Shown: piece by piece, positions 30,553-39,056 of the stretch
How the letters are laid out: each line of letters opens with the position of its first letter
Numbering within the stretch: position 1 is the first letter of the stretch
Assembly: GCF_000368785.1 (NCBI RefSeq)
Contig: NZ_KB849691.1
Location: 73,835 to 137,834 of the forward strand
Direction: 5' to 3'
Source: Acinetobacter towneri DSM 14962 = CIP 107472
GTDB taxonomy: Bacteria; Pseudomonadota; Gammaproteobacteria; Pseudomonadales; Moraxellaceae
Length of the DNA: 64,000 bases
The notes under the pieces: model-generated
The model's input: only the letters and a program-made list of their open reading frames with translations
Database searches by the model: none
Told to the model about the DNA's origin: nothing
Program-made: the position numbers and the translations under genes

Positions 30553-31114
30553 ATGCAATTTAGAGGACTGACACTGTGTTTATCGGCAATGCTACTGAGT
30601 GTGTCTGTTTCGGCTGCACCAATGCCAAACAGCATTGTGGTGAAAGATAAAGCCATTGTGCCTATTCTAAAAACTGAAGTGATTCGTACAGTGACAGGTG
30701 AAAAGCCTATACGCCATGTAGAAGCCACGATTTTTGAAGTGAGCAATCAGGGTAAAGATATTGTGGCAAAGGAAGTTGTTTTTGATGATGATCAAGCACA
30801 GTTTTCAGAGAAACAATTGGGGTATTCCTGTGATTCAAAAAGGTGGGGTGATTGTACCAACCTCAAAAATTGAGTTGAATAAAACCCTAAAGCAGGATGG
30901 TAAAGTCATTTCTGAAGTGAAAACGATTGATGCAGAAGGCATGGAATATAAGCAGGGGCAGGCGCCAATTCATCGCACATTAAAACTGGATCGGGTCAAA
31001 ACGCCTGAAAGCAAAGAAACAGTTTCTCATGCTGTGTTTACTGAAGATGGACAAACCACACGTGATGTGGTGGTACTTGAAGAAGAGGGTACAGAATCCT
31101 TTATGATGCCTTAA
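30553..31114 (+). pseudogene. Secreted protein of unknown function, frameshifted
   Basis: The first 89 or so codons (from ATG 30553) encode a signal peptide (LCLSAMLLSVSVSA) and a beta-rich mature start, up to QFSEKQLG. The natural continuation (GIPVIQKGGVIVPTSKIEL and onward to 31114) is in the +1-shifted frame. The shift coincides with a run of four G at 30819-30822; three G would restore one frame of about 186 codons. Without it the protein ends at 30873. Either a real mutation or a homopolymer sequencing error explains it. I do not recognise the family. Confidence 0.7.
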
Positions 31115-31223
31115 GCATTTTACAGAAATACTCATATCTTACTGTGCTTGGTAACAGATTTTTCAAAGTTGATGCCGCAAGATGCACTACACTTAAAATC
31201 AACAACAGCGGGGAGACATCGCG

Positions 31224-31580
31224 ATGAAAAAAGTATTGAGTGTATTGGCAATTGCCACAGTATCGACCATGCTTATGGCGGGTTGTGAAAGCATGAGTTC
31301 TAATGACCAACGTATTGGTGCTGCAGCATTAGGCGGTGCCGTTGGTGGCGCAGCGGGTAACAGCGTAGGTGGTAGTGTTGGTGCAGCAGCAGGCGCAGGT
31401 GCAGGTGCAGCAGTTGGAAGTAAAACCCAAGATGGTTCTAACCGTAACGCAACCTATAGTGGAATTGGCGGTGCGATTGGTTCAATTTTAGGTAAAGAAG
31501 TGATTGGCGGAAATGCGGGTGCTGCAATTGGCGGTGCTGTTGGTGGCGGTGCAGGCGCTGCAATTGAGCAAAAACGCTAA
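31224..31580 (+). CDS. Glycine-zipper 2TM outer-membrane lipoprotein
   Basis: A 118-residue lipoprotein with signal peptide and lipobox LMAG-C (Cys21). After a short linker come Gly/Ala-rich helices with repeated GGAVGGAAGNSVGG and GGAIGSILGKEVIGGNAGAAIGGAVGGGAG, the glycine-zipper pattern of the SlyB/Rickettsia 17-kDa type. These proteins sit in the outer membrane and may support envelope stability. It is monocistronic and lies just upstream of an IS element that did not interrupt it. Confidence 0.85.
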   Translation: MKKVLSVLAIATVSTMLMAGCESMSSNDQRIGAAALGGAVGGAAGNSVGGSVGAAAGAGAGAAVGSKTQDGSNRNATYSGIGGAIGSILGKEVIGGNAGAAIGGAVGGGAGAAIEQKR

Positions 31581-31611
31581 TTTGATCTGACCAGTAACTT
31601 GATCGATTAAC

Positions 31612-32650
31612 GGCTTTGTTGCACAAACCTATCTGTAAAGGCTTTTTCAGCGATATAATTTTCAAATGAAGAAGCCTACACACAAAATCTACAGTACAAC
31701 CAATTGGCCCGCATATAACCGAGCACTCATGAGTCGCGGAAATATTGCCATTTGGTTTGATCCTGCTACGCAATGGTATGCTCCATCAAAAGGCAAACAA
31801 GGGCGAAATCAAACCTACTCCGACGCAGCTATCCAATGCTGCTTAATGATTAAATCCTTATTCCGTCTATCTTTACGTATGGTCACTGGCTTTGTGCAAA
31901 GTCTGATTAAACTTTGTGGATTAAATTGGACCGCACCAGATTACAGTACGCTTTGTAGAAGACAAAAGCATATTGATATTGCAATCAGCTACCAAAAAAG
32001 TAGCGATGGGCTGCATCTACTCATAGACTCTACAGGCATGAAGTTTCTAGGTGAGGGCGAATGGAAACGCAAGAAACATGGACCTGAATATCGTCGCCAA
32101 TGGCGTAAACTTCATATTGGTATAGATGCCAAAACCCTTCAAATACGCGCTATTCAACTCACTACAAATAATGTGAGTGATTCACAAGTACTTGGTGATT
32201 TACTCGATCAGATTCCTCAAGATGAGCAGATTGACTCTGTTTATACCGATGGAGCTTATGATACCAAGCAATGCCGTCAGGTCATTGCAGATCGGCAAGC
32301 ACATGCGGTGATTCCACCTAGAAAAAATGCGAAACCATGGAAAGATACAAAGAGTAGCTCGCTAGCGCGAAATGAATTACTTCGAACAGTTAAACGTTTA
32401 GGCAGGACACTATGGAAAAAATGGTCAGGCTATCATCGCCGCAGTTTGGTGGAAACCAAGATGCATTGCATCAAATTATTAGGCGATAAATTAATGGCAA
32501 GAAGCTTTCCTAGTCAGGTGAATGAGATTCATGCACGTGTAGCAGTCTTCAACAGATTTACGGAATTAGGTCGACCAGTTACCCAAGTTACGCCTTAAAT
32601 TTGGCTCAATTAGGGGCGCTTTGCATTTCAAATCTTTGTGCAACAAAGCC
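31612..32650 (+). mobile_element. IS5-type insertion sequence (1039 bp)
   Basis: The element is bounded by perfect 16-bp terminal inverted repeats GGCTTTGTTGCACAAA (31612-31627 and, inverted, 32635-32650) and contains one intact transposase. TIR sequence and length are typical of the IS903 group of the IS5 family. The 9 bp flanking it (TCGATTAAC on the left, ATTTCAATG on the right) do not match, so no target duplication is visible; a deletion or recombination at one side is likely. The right side cuts a neighbouring gene. Confidence 0.92.
31666..32598 (+). CDS. IS5-family transposase
   Basis: A 310-residue DDE transposase filling the IS. The N-terminal part has a helix-rich DNA-binding region (NWPAYNRALMSRGNIAIWFD). 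Catalytic acidic residues are plausible in LLIDSTGMKFLGEGEW (first D), SVYTDGAYDTKQC (second D) and RRSLVETKMHCIKLLGDKL (E in the Y-(2)-R-(3)-E-(6)-K context typical of IS4/IS5). No frameshift or stop interrupts it, so the element may still be active. Confidence 0.93.
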   Translation: MKKPTHKIYSTTNWPAYNRALMSRGNIAIWFDPATQWYAPSKGKQGRNQTYSDAAIQCCLMIKSLFRLSLRMVTGFVQSLIKLCGLNWTAPDYSTLCRRQKHIDIAISYQKSSDGLHLLIDSTGMKFLGEGEWKRKKHGPEYRRQWRKLHIGIDAKTLQIRAIQLTTNNVSDSQVLGDLLDQIPQDEQIDSVYTDGAYDTKQCRQVIADRQAHAVIPPRKNAKPWKDTKSSSLARNELLRTVKRLGRTLWKKWSGYHRRSLVETKMHCIKLLGDKLMARSFPSQVNEIHARVAVFNRFTELGRPVTQVTP

Positions 32651-32754
32651 ATTTCAATGCCTGCACCCCGATAGGGTGGATAGCGATTTAAAAAGTATTT
32701 GGAAACGATAGGAAGTTGCTGTAATTTTTTGATGAGATTCATGTGATATTTCAT
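32651..32754 (-). pseudogene. 5' remnant of a DUF4442-like thioesterase gene cut by the IS
   Basis: On the minus strand an ATG at 32754 opens a frame reading MKYHMNLIKKLQQLPIVSKY and then LNRYPPYRGAGIEM before entering the IS terminal repeat at 32650. The NRYPPYRGAGI segment resembles the start of DUF4442 hotdog proteins. Beyond the IS (left flank, before 31612) I find no continuation, so the rest of the gene is missing. This, with the absent target duplication, suggests IS insertion followed by deletion. Family call is tentative. Confidence 0.5.
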
Positions 32755-32863
32755 AGAGCCTAGAGCAGATTGTCTTTTATATTAGTATGAAATTTAAGCA
32801 AACCTATGGCATATTTTGTTATTCTCAACAGCAATCGTGTCAATAAAAACCAACAGGATGTTT

Positions 32864-33754
32864 ATGCAAGCGCAAACGCAATGGATTGAAACCTCTGATC
32901 GACAACAGCTTTATGTCAAAACTTGGGGCGAAAAAAAAGCACCTGCACTGATTTTGGTGCATGGCTATCCAGATAACCAAGAAGTCTGGGAACGGGTGAT
33001 TGCCGTGTTGGTGCAAGATTTTTATGTGGTGAGTTATGATGTGCGCGGTGCGGGACAATCCTCCATTCCTAAATCCATTCGTGCCTATAGCTTGGCTCAA
33101 TTGGCTGCAGATTTAATGGCTGTTGCTAATGCCGTTTTGGGGCAGCGTGCATTTCACTTGGCAGCTCATGACTGGGGTTCAATTCAGTCTTGGGAAGCAG
33201 TGACGGATCCAGAATTAAAGGGACGAATTTTATCGTACAGCAGTATTTCAGGCCCATGTTTGGATCATGCAGCGTTCTGGATGCGTAAGCAGTTTTCTGA
33301 AAATAAAATTAAATTTTTCAAACAAATGCGTAAATCTTGGTATATTGCCGCCTTTCAACTTCCTGCACTTGCACCTACAGTTTGGCAGTTCTTTCAACCT
33401 GAACAATGGCGTCAGGTGGTGATGCGTTTAGAACGTGATCAAGATATTGCGATCAATCCTAATATCCGCAAAGATGGGCGCTATGGCGTCAATTTATATC
33501 GTACCAATTTTATCCCACGTTTATTAAAGCCGCGTCAACGTTATGCAATTTGTCCTGTGCAAGCTATTGTCTTGAAATGTGATCAATTTGTGGGTGCTGA
33601 ATTGATTGATGAAATGTCGCTTTGGGTAGATGATTTTCAACGTGTGGAATTGGCAGCTAATCACTGGGCGATTCTTAGTCAGCCGCAAGCGGTTGCTACT
33701 GCCATCCGTGATTTTGCTTTAGGTCATGCAAATTCACATGCTGCAGCAATTTAA
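32864..33754 (+). CDS. Alpha/beta hydrolase with an Asp nucleophile (epoxide hydrolase-like)
   Basis: An alpha/beta-hydrolase of about 296 residues. The oxyanion motif HGYPDN, the YDVRGAGQSS strand and the nucleophile elbow AAHDWGS (Asp103, preceded by His) are visible, with a late AANHWAIL supplying the catalytic His. An HDWG nucleophile is typical of epoxide hydrolases and haloalkane dehalogenases rather than Ser esterases. The start is set at the second of two close ATGs (32864), which has ACAGG 6 nt upstream; the frame extends to a TTG at 32816. It appears monocistronic. Substrate unknown. Confidence 0.8.
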   Translation: MQAQTQWIETSDRQQLYVKTWGEKKAPALILVHGYPDNQEVWERVIAVLVQDFYVVSYDVRGAGQSSIPKSIRAYSLAQLAADLMAVANAVLGQRAFHLAAHDWGSIQSWEAVTDPELKGRILSYSSISGPCLDHAAFWMRKQFSENKIKFFKQMRKSWYIAAFQLPALAPTVWQFFQPEQWRQVVMRLERDQDIAINPNIRKDGRYGVNLYRTNFIPRLLKPRQRYAICPVQAIVLKCDQFVGAELIDEMSLWVDDFQRVELAANHWAILSQPQAVATAIRDFALGHANSHAAAI

Positions 33755-33845
33755 ATCAGAAACGCTTGTCGGAGTTGAATGTTTGGTCAACTCCAATCTG
33801 CATAATCTCTGATAAAATAGCTTCTTTTTTGAATTTTCATCTCTT

Positions 33846-35222
33846 ATGTTCGCAATTCTTGCTGCCATTGCAATCATGTTCGGATTGTCGTTGGCTCGTG
33901 TGCCTGTGGTTTTTGCCTTGGTTATTGGTGCAGTTTCAGGTGGTTTACTGGCTGGTTTAGGCTTACAAGGCACTTTAGATGCGTTTAATAATGGCTTAGG
34001 TGGTGGCGCTAAAATTGCCTTGGCTTACGGTATTTTAGGTGCATTTGCTTTGGCTTTGGCACGGTCAGGTTTACCAGACTTATTGGCGTATAAACTGATT
34101 CGCACCTTAACAGGTAGCAGTAATACTAAGGTACAGAACCGCGTTAAATATCTGATTTATTTTACTGTGGCTTTGGCAGCGGTCTTCTCACAAAACTTGA
34201 TTCCAGTGCATATTGCATTTATTCCTGTATTGATTCCACCTTTATTGAGTGTTTTCAATCATTTAAACCTAGACCGTCGTGCAGTGGCTTGTTTGCTGAC
34301 TTTTGGTTTGGTTGCCAGCTATATGTTTGTTCCTGTCGGTTTCGGTGCAATCTTTCTGAATGATATTTTGGCGCACAATATCAATACCTTTGGTGCTCCG
34401 TATGGTTTTGCCATTCAAAATGAAGATATTCCTGCTGCCATGTTTATTCCTGTGTTTGGGATGTTTATTGGTCTATTGTTTGCGTTATTTGTAAGTTATC
34501 GCAAGCCACGACACTATCTAGATGTGCAGGTAGCACGTACTCAAAGCATTTCGAGTGAACTCAATGCAGACACAACAGGGTCAAGCTTACAAGCACCGCA
34601 AATTGCTAAATTTACGCTGTGGATGGCAGTGTTTGCGATTATTGCAACCTTAGCAGTGCAATTGTATTCAGATTCGATGATTCTGGCAGGTTTGGTGGGT
34701 GTTGCCATTTTAAGCTGTGCAGGAATTTTCAAATGGAAAGAAGCGGATGATGTGATTATTACCGGTATGCGGATGATGGCACTCATCGGCTTTATTATGA
34801 TTGCTGCACAAGGTTTCGCAGCAGTGATTGAAGCCACCAATCAAGTACCTGCTTTGGTAGAAGCGTCGGTGGAATGGATTGGCAATAGCAAAGCTTTGGC
34901 TGCATTTTTAATGTTATTGATTGGTTTGTTAATCACCTTGGGGATTGGCTCATCTTTCTCTACCGTGCCTATTTTAGCGATTATTTATGTGCCTTTATGT
35001 TTGCAGTTCGGTTTTAGCCCTGCAGCAACCATTGCGATTATTGGTACAGCAGCAGCCTTAGGAGATGCGGGTTCTCCAGCATCGGATTCAACCTTGGGGC
35101 CAACTTCGGGTTTAAATATGGATGGGCAGCACGACCACATGAAGGACAGTGTGGTACCGACTTTTATTCACTTTAATATTCCATTGATGATTTTTGGTTG
35201 GATTGCAGCGATGGTGCTGTAA
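33846..35222 (+). CDS. Na+/H+ antiporter-family transporter (YuiF-like)
   Basis: A 458-residue inner-membrane protein with roughly 11-12 hydrophobic segments. It fits the Na+/H+ antiporter family (YuiF-type, related to the Ion Transporter superfamily). Conserved-looking features are the N-terminal FGLSLARVPVVFALVIGAVSGGLLAGLGLQ, a Gly-rich NNGLGGGAKIALAYGILGAFALAL segment and, near the C-terminus, GDAGSPASDSTLGPTSGLNMDGQHDH. Some members of this family transport histidine rather than Na+, so the substrate is uncertain. It stands alone. Confidence 0.82.
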   Translation: MFAILAAIAIMFGLSLARVPVVFALVIGAVSGGLLAGLGLQGTLDAFNNGLGGGAKIALAYGILGAFALALARSGLPDLLAYKLIRTLTGSSNTKVQNRVKYLIYFTVALAAVFSQNLIPVHIAFIPVLIPPLLSVFNHLNLDRRAVACLLTFGLVASYMFVPVGFGAIFLNDILAHNINTFGAPYGFAIQNEDIPAAMFIPVFGMFIGLLFALFVSYRKPRHYLDVQVARTQSISSELNADTTGSSLQAPQIAKFTLWMAVFAIIATLAVQLYSDSMILAGLVGVAILSCAGIFKWKEADDVIITGMRMMALIGFIMIAAQGFAAVIEATNQVPALVEASVEWIGNSKALAAFLMLLIGLLITLGIGSSFSTVPILAIIYVPLCLQFGFSPAATIAIIGTAAALGDAGSPASDSTLGPTSGLNMDGQHDHMKDSVVPTFIHFNIPLMIFGWIAAMVL

Positions 35223-35794
35223 ATTATCACCAAAATTTTTAAGCACACGTGTTCAGAATAGGCTGGGCACGTTGCAGCATCGTGCTAAAACGACAAGAAG
35301 AATCTTCCTCAAATTCATCCTCAAATCTGCCTATTGAAACCCAATACAAAATTCAAACTCTCTAACAAAATGATCCATTTTTCGTTGTCATCAACTTCTA
35401 ATATTAGAATGAAGATGATTTTAATTCTCTTTATTTAATTTGGATAATTTTATTGATTTTCTATGATTTAAAAATAGAAAGTCTGAGTGAATTAATCTAT
35501 TTAAAATAAATTTGTTTTAATTTTTAAATAAATATAAGATGTATTTTAAATAAATCTTTTAATATATTTTTAAAATAAAATTGAGTAATATAGTCGGGAA
35601 ATAATAATATAAACTCTATTAATTAACTCGGATTTTAAAACCAAGTAATTTGGTCTATTTAAAATAAATTTATATAATAATGAATAGCTTATAAAATAAT
35701 TAAAATATTATGTTTAATATGTGTTGCATATTAATAGTGGTCGTGTTTAATATTAATTAAGCGTTAAGATTTTTATTCTAAAGGTGGTTTTGAA
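35223..35794. other. AT-rich ompW leader region with an 18-bp direct repeat
   Basis: No gene is seen in this 572-bp stretch. From about 35440 it is extremely AT-rich, with long A/T tracts. TCTATTTAAAATAAATTT occurs twice (35496-35513 and 35654-35671), 158 bp apart. It precedes the OmpW-type gene, whose AAAGGTGGT ribosome-binding site is at its end. Such DNA is a typical H-NS target, and an H-NS gene lies in this window; silencing is inference only. Confidence 0.6.
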
Positions 35795-36385
35795 ATGTTA
35801 AAGCAAGTTGCTCTAATTGCATTAATGGGAATGTCTGCTTCTGCTATGGCAGGTCAATGGCAAGTTAAAGTTGGTGGTTCTGTAATTTCTCCAACACAAG
35901 ATACAGATATTCTAGGTGGTGCAGCTAATGTTGAGGCTGATCATGAATATGCATTTACACCTTCAGTAGAATATTTCTTTAATGATAATATCTCTGCAGA
36001 ATTATTGTTGGCTACGCCAATTAGCCACGATGTGTTAGTGAATGGTGATTCTGCTGTTAAGATTAAGCATTTACCACCAACATTGACTGCTAAATATAAT
36101 TTTAAAAATTCAACCCGTTTCACACCATACATTGGTGTCGGTGGTACTGCATTTGTTGCATGGGATGAAAAATCTGATTTAGGTAAAGTTAAGGTAAAAG
36201 AAGACTTTGGTTTTGCAGGTCAAGTCGGTTTTAACTTCCAGCCAGCCGATGCAAAAAACTGGGGCGTATTCTTTGATGCACGTTATGCACAATTAAGCCC
36301 AGAAGTTGAAATCGAAGGTTTAAAACCATTTGATCTAGACATCGACCCAATGGTGTACACCATCGGTTATAGCTACAAATTCTAA
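35795..36385 (+). CDS. ompW: OmpW-family outer-membrane protein
   Basis: A 196-residue outer-membrane protein. The signal peptide (MLKQVALIALMGMSASAMA, cleavage before GQW) is followed by QVKVGGSVISPTQDTD and alternating strands such as YAFTPSVEYFFNDNISAELLLATPISH. It ends in YSYKF with the C-terminal aromatic residue needed for barrel assembly. OmpW proteins form 8-stranded barrels carrying small hydrophobic compounds or iron-related solutes. Mature length (about 177) is typical. It sits behind a long AT-rich leader and has its own terminator. Confidence 0.88.
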   Translation: MLKQVALIALMGMSASAMAGQWQVKVGGSVISPTQDTDILGGAANVEADHEYAFTPSVEYFFNDNISAELLLATPISHDVLVNGDSAVKIKHLPPTLTAKYNFKNSTRFTPYIGVGGTAFVAWDEKSDLGKVKVKEDFGFAGQVGFNFQPADAKNWGVFFDARYAQLSPEVEIEGLKPFDLDIDPMVYTIGYSYKF

Positions 36386-36424
36386 TCATAAAAAGTAGCT
36401 TTTTATAATAATAAAAATCAGCGC

Positions 36425-36453
36425 AACCCCATATTTATGATGGGGTTTTTTTT
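36425..36453 (+). terminator. Rho-independent terminator of ompW
   Basis: AACCCCAT/ATGGGGTT stem, 7-nt loop and a run of eight T residues about 40 nt after the stop. Confidence 0.88.
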
Positions 36454-36560
36454 ATTGCAAAAAATAACAAATGTACCGAATGAAAAAATTGAGAGCATAT
36501 GCCATGTTCATTTACAGTCTGAAAGATAAAGTAAAGAACGATAAAAAAAGGAATTAATTC

Positions 36561-36905
36561 ATGTTGATCAAATACGGTTGGTTTGTGTGTCTTGGTTTAA
36601 TGCTAAGCGTTGCAGGCCATGCGGCAAGTTTTTCTTGTGAGAAAGCCAAAACACAAACCGAACATGCCATTTGTGAACATCGTGCGGTCAATGATGCCGA
36701 TGTGAAAATGGCAACCACCTATCGTATCGTCAGCCGCTTGGTCGCTATGGGGACACGTTCACAAATTCGTGATGAACAATTTCGCTGGTTAGAGTTGCGT
36801 GATCGTTGTGGTACTTCAGTCGATTGTTTAACCCAAGTGTATAATTTGCGTCAGCAGAAATTAGAGGATCATTTAAATCAGGTCTATCAACGTGCACCTT
36901 TTTAA
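36561..36905 (+). CDS. LprI-like (DUF1311) periplasmic protein
   Basis: A 114-residue exported protein with signal peptide (FVCLGLMLSVAGHAA). The mature part follows the LprI/DUF1311 pattern: SFSCEKAKTQTEHAICEHRAVNDADVKMATTYR, then IRDEQFRWLELRDRCGTSVDCLTQVYNLRQQKLED, with four Cys probably forming two disulfides. Some relatives inhibit lysozyme, but many DUF1311 proteins have unknown function. It is monocistronic, just before htpG on the same strand. Confidence 0.8.
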   Translation: MLIKYGWFVCLGLMLSVAGHAASFSCEKAKTQTEHAICEHRAVNDADVKMATTYRIVSRLVAMGTRSQIRDEQFRWLELRDRCGTSVDCLTQVYNLRQQKLEDHLNQVYQRAPF

Positions 36906-36999
36906 ATTTTTCTGGGTTTAGGCTTGAAAAATTAGGCAATCACTCCAATTCATAAACACATCCAACAATAACCATGTTTATGAATTTAAGGAGTGATGA

Positions 37000-38916
37000 A
37001 TGAGCGAGCACAGCCAAAAACACAGTTTCCAAGCCGAAGTGGCGCAGTTATTACATTTGGTGACCCATTCTCTTTATTCCAACCCTGAAATTTTCTTGCG
37101 TGAACTGATTTCTAACGCATCGGATGCCTGCGACAAATTACGTTTTGAAGGCATCAACCATCCTGAATATTATGAAAATGATCCAGATTTACGTGTGCGT
37201 ATCCGCTTAGATCAAGACAAGAAAACCCTGACCATTTCAGACAATGGCATTGGTTTAAGTCAGCAGGATGCGATTGAGCATTTGGGTACCATTGCCAAAT
37301 CGGGCACCAAAGACTTTATGTCAAAATTGACGGGCGATCAAAAAGCCGATGCGCAATTGATTGGTCAATTTGGTGTGGGTTTCTATTCAGGTTTTATCGT
37401 GGCAGATAAAATTACTGTGGAATCACGCCGTGCAGGATTGGCTGCAGATGAAGCCGTGCGTTGGAGCAGTGCGGGTACTGGCGAGTTTGATGTCGAGCAA
37501 ATTCACAAAGCAGAACGGGGTACCGATATTATTCTGCACTTGCGTGAAGATGCGCTGGATTATTTAGAAAGCTACAAAGTTAAGCAGATCATCAATAAAT
37601 ACTCTGATCACATCAGTTTGCCAATTCAAATGCAGAAAGAAGTATGGCAGCAAGAAGAAGCAGCTGAAGGTGAAACACCGAAAGCAGGTCAGTATGTGAA
37701 AACTGATGAGTGGGAAGCAATTAACTCGGCCAGTGCGTTGTGGACGCGCAATAAAAACGAAATTAGTGCAGAACAGTACATTGAGTTTTATAAAAACCTC
37801 AGCCACGATTTTGACGCACCATTGGCATGGGCGCATAACCGTGTTGAAGGCAGTACTGAATACACTCAGTTGTTGTATGTGCCAAGTAAAGCACCGCACA
37901 ACATTTTTACTCGTGAAGCCAAAGCGGGGATTAAATTGTATGTGAAGCGCGTATTTATTATGGATGAGGCAGACAACCTGATCCCGAACTATCTACGTTT
38001 TGTACAAGGTGTGGTGGACAGCGCCGATTTGCCATTGAACGTGAGCCGTGAGTTATTGCAAGAAAGCCGTGATGTGAAAACCATCCGCGAAGGCAATACC
38101 CGTCGTGTGTTGACCATGTTGGACAATTTAGCCAAGTCTGAAGATGAAAAAGACCAAGAAAAATTTAAGCAATTCTATCAAGAATTTGGTTCAGTTTTAA
38201 AAGAAGGCTTAGGCGAAGACTTTGGCAACCGTGAACGTATCCTGAAATTATTACGCTACGCTACTTCAAGTAATGATGACATCAGTACCTCATTGGCGGA
38301 CTATAAAGCGCGAATGAAAGAAGGTCAGAAAGCCATTTACTACGTTACGGCAGACAACTTGAACGCAGCAAAGCATTCTCCACAGTTGGAGTTGTTTAAG
38401 AAAAAAGGCATTGAAGTGTTGTTGATGGCAGAACGCGTAGACGAGTGGGCGATGAACTTTGTGCAGGAGTTTGATGGCACGCCAATGCAAAACGTATCTA
38501 AAGGTGCGGTTGATTTAGGCGATCTACAAGATGCTGAAGAGAAGAAAGCTTTAGACGCGGCTGCAGAACAATTTAAACCTGTGGTTGAGCAATTGTCTGC
38601 ATCTTTAAGCGGTAAAACCAAAGAAGTGCGTGTGACTACACGTTTGGTTGATTCCCCTGCTTGTTTGGTAACAGGTGAAGGTGAACTGTCACCACAATTG
38701 ATTCGTATGTTGAAGGATGCAGGGCAAGCTGTACCTGATATGAAGCCAATTTTGGAAATCAACCCAGAGCATCCTTTGGTGAAAAAATTACAGGACTCCA
38801 ATCAATTTGATGATTTGGCGCATGTGATTTTTGATCAAGCTGTGATTGCTGAAGGTGGCTTGCCTGAAGACCCAGCGGAATATGTGAAACGTATTAATAG
38901 CTTACTGTTAAAGTAA
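37000..38916 (+). CDS. htpG: Chaperone protein HtpG (Hsp90)
   Basis: The 638-residue bacterial Hsp90. The N-terminal ATPase domain shows [28 protein letters not shown] and [15 protein letters not shown]. The middle domain follows (about 230-500, with [17 protein letters not shown]), then the C-terminal dimerisation domain. AAGGAG precedes the ATG at good spacing. Length and order are standard. No heat-shock promoter was confidently recognised. Confidence 0.97.
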   Translation: MSEHSQKHSFQAEVAQLLHLVTHSLYSNPEIFLRELISNASDACDKLRFEGINHPEYYENDPDLRVRIRLDQDKKTLTISDNGIGLSQQDAIEHLGTIAKSGTKDFMSKLTGDQKADAQLIGQFGVGFYSGFIVADKITVESRRAGLAADEAVRWSSAGTGEFDVEQIHKAERGTDIILHLREDALDYLESYKVKQIINKYSDHISLPIQMQKEVWQQEEAAEGETPKAGQYVKTDEWEAINSASALWTRNKNEISAEQYIEFYKNLSHDFDAPLAWAHNRVEGSTEYTQLLYVPSKAPHNIFTREAKAGIKLYVKRVFIMDEADNLIPNYLRFVQGVVDSADLPLNVSRELLQESRDVKTIREGNTRRVLTMLDNLAKSEDEKDQEKFKQFYQEFGSVLKEGLGEDFGNRERILKLLRYATSSNDDISTSLADYKARMKEGQKAIYYVTADNLNAAKHSPQLELFKKKGIEVLLMAERVDEWAMNFVQEFDGTPMQNVSKGAVDLGDLQDAEEKKALDAAAEQFKPVVEQLSASLSGKTKEVRVTTRLVDSPACLVTGEGELSPQLIRMLKDAGQAVPDMKPILEINPEHPLVKKLQDSNQFDDLAHVIFDQAVIAEGGLPEDPAEYVKRINSLLLK

Positions 38917-38990
38917 GTCTGCTTTCGCATGAACATGATCGATGATGCGTTGTACAAATAATGCATCGTCATCTTGCAAGATCATCTTGC

Positions 38991-39027
38991 AAAAAAACCA
39001 AGTCCTGTTCGCAAGACTTGGTTTTTT
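38991..39027. terminator. Bidirectional terminator between htpG and the barrel gene
   Basis: A- and T-flanked stem AAAAACCAAGTC/GACTTGGTTTTT with a 10-nt loop. It can end htpG rightwards and the convergent gene at 39057-40202 leftwards. Confidence 0.8.
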
Positions 39028-39056
39028 AATTTGGCTTGATTGTAGATGTTACCTGT

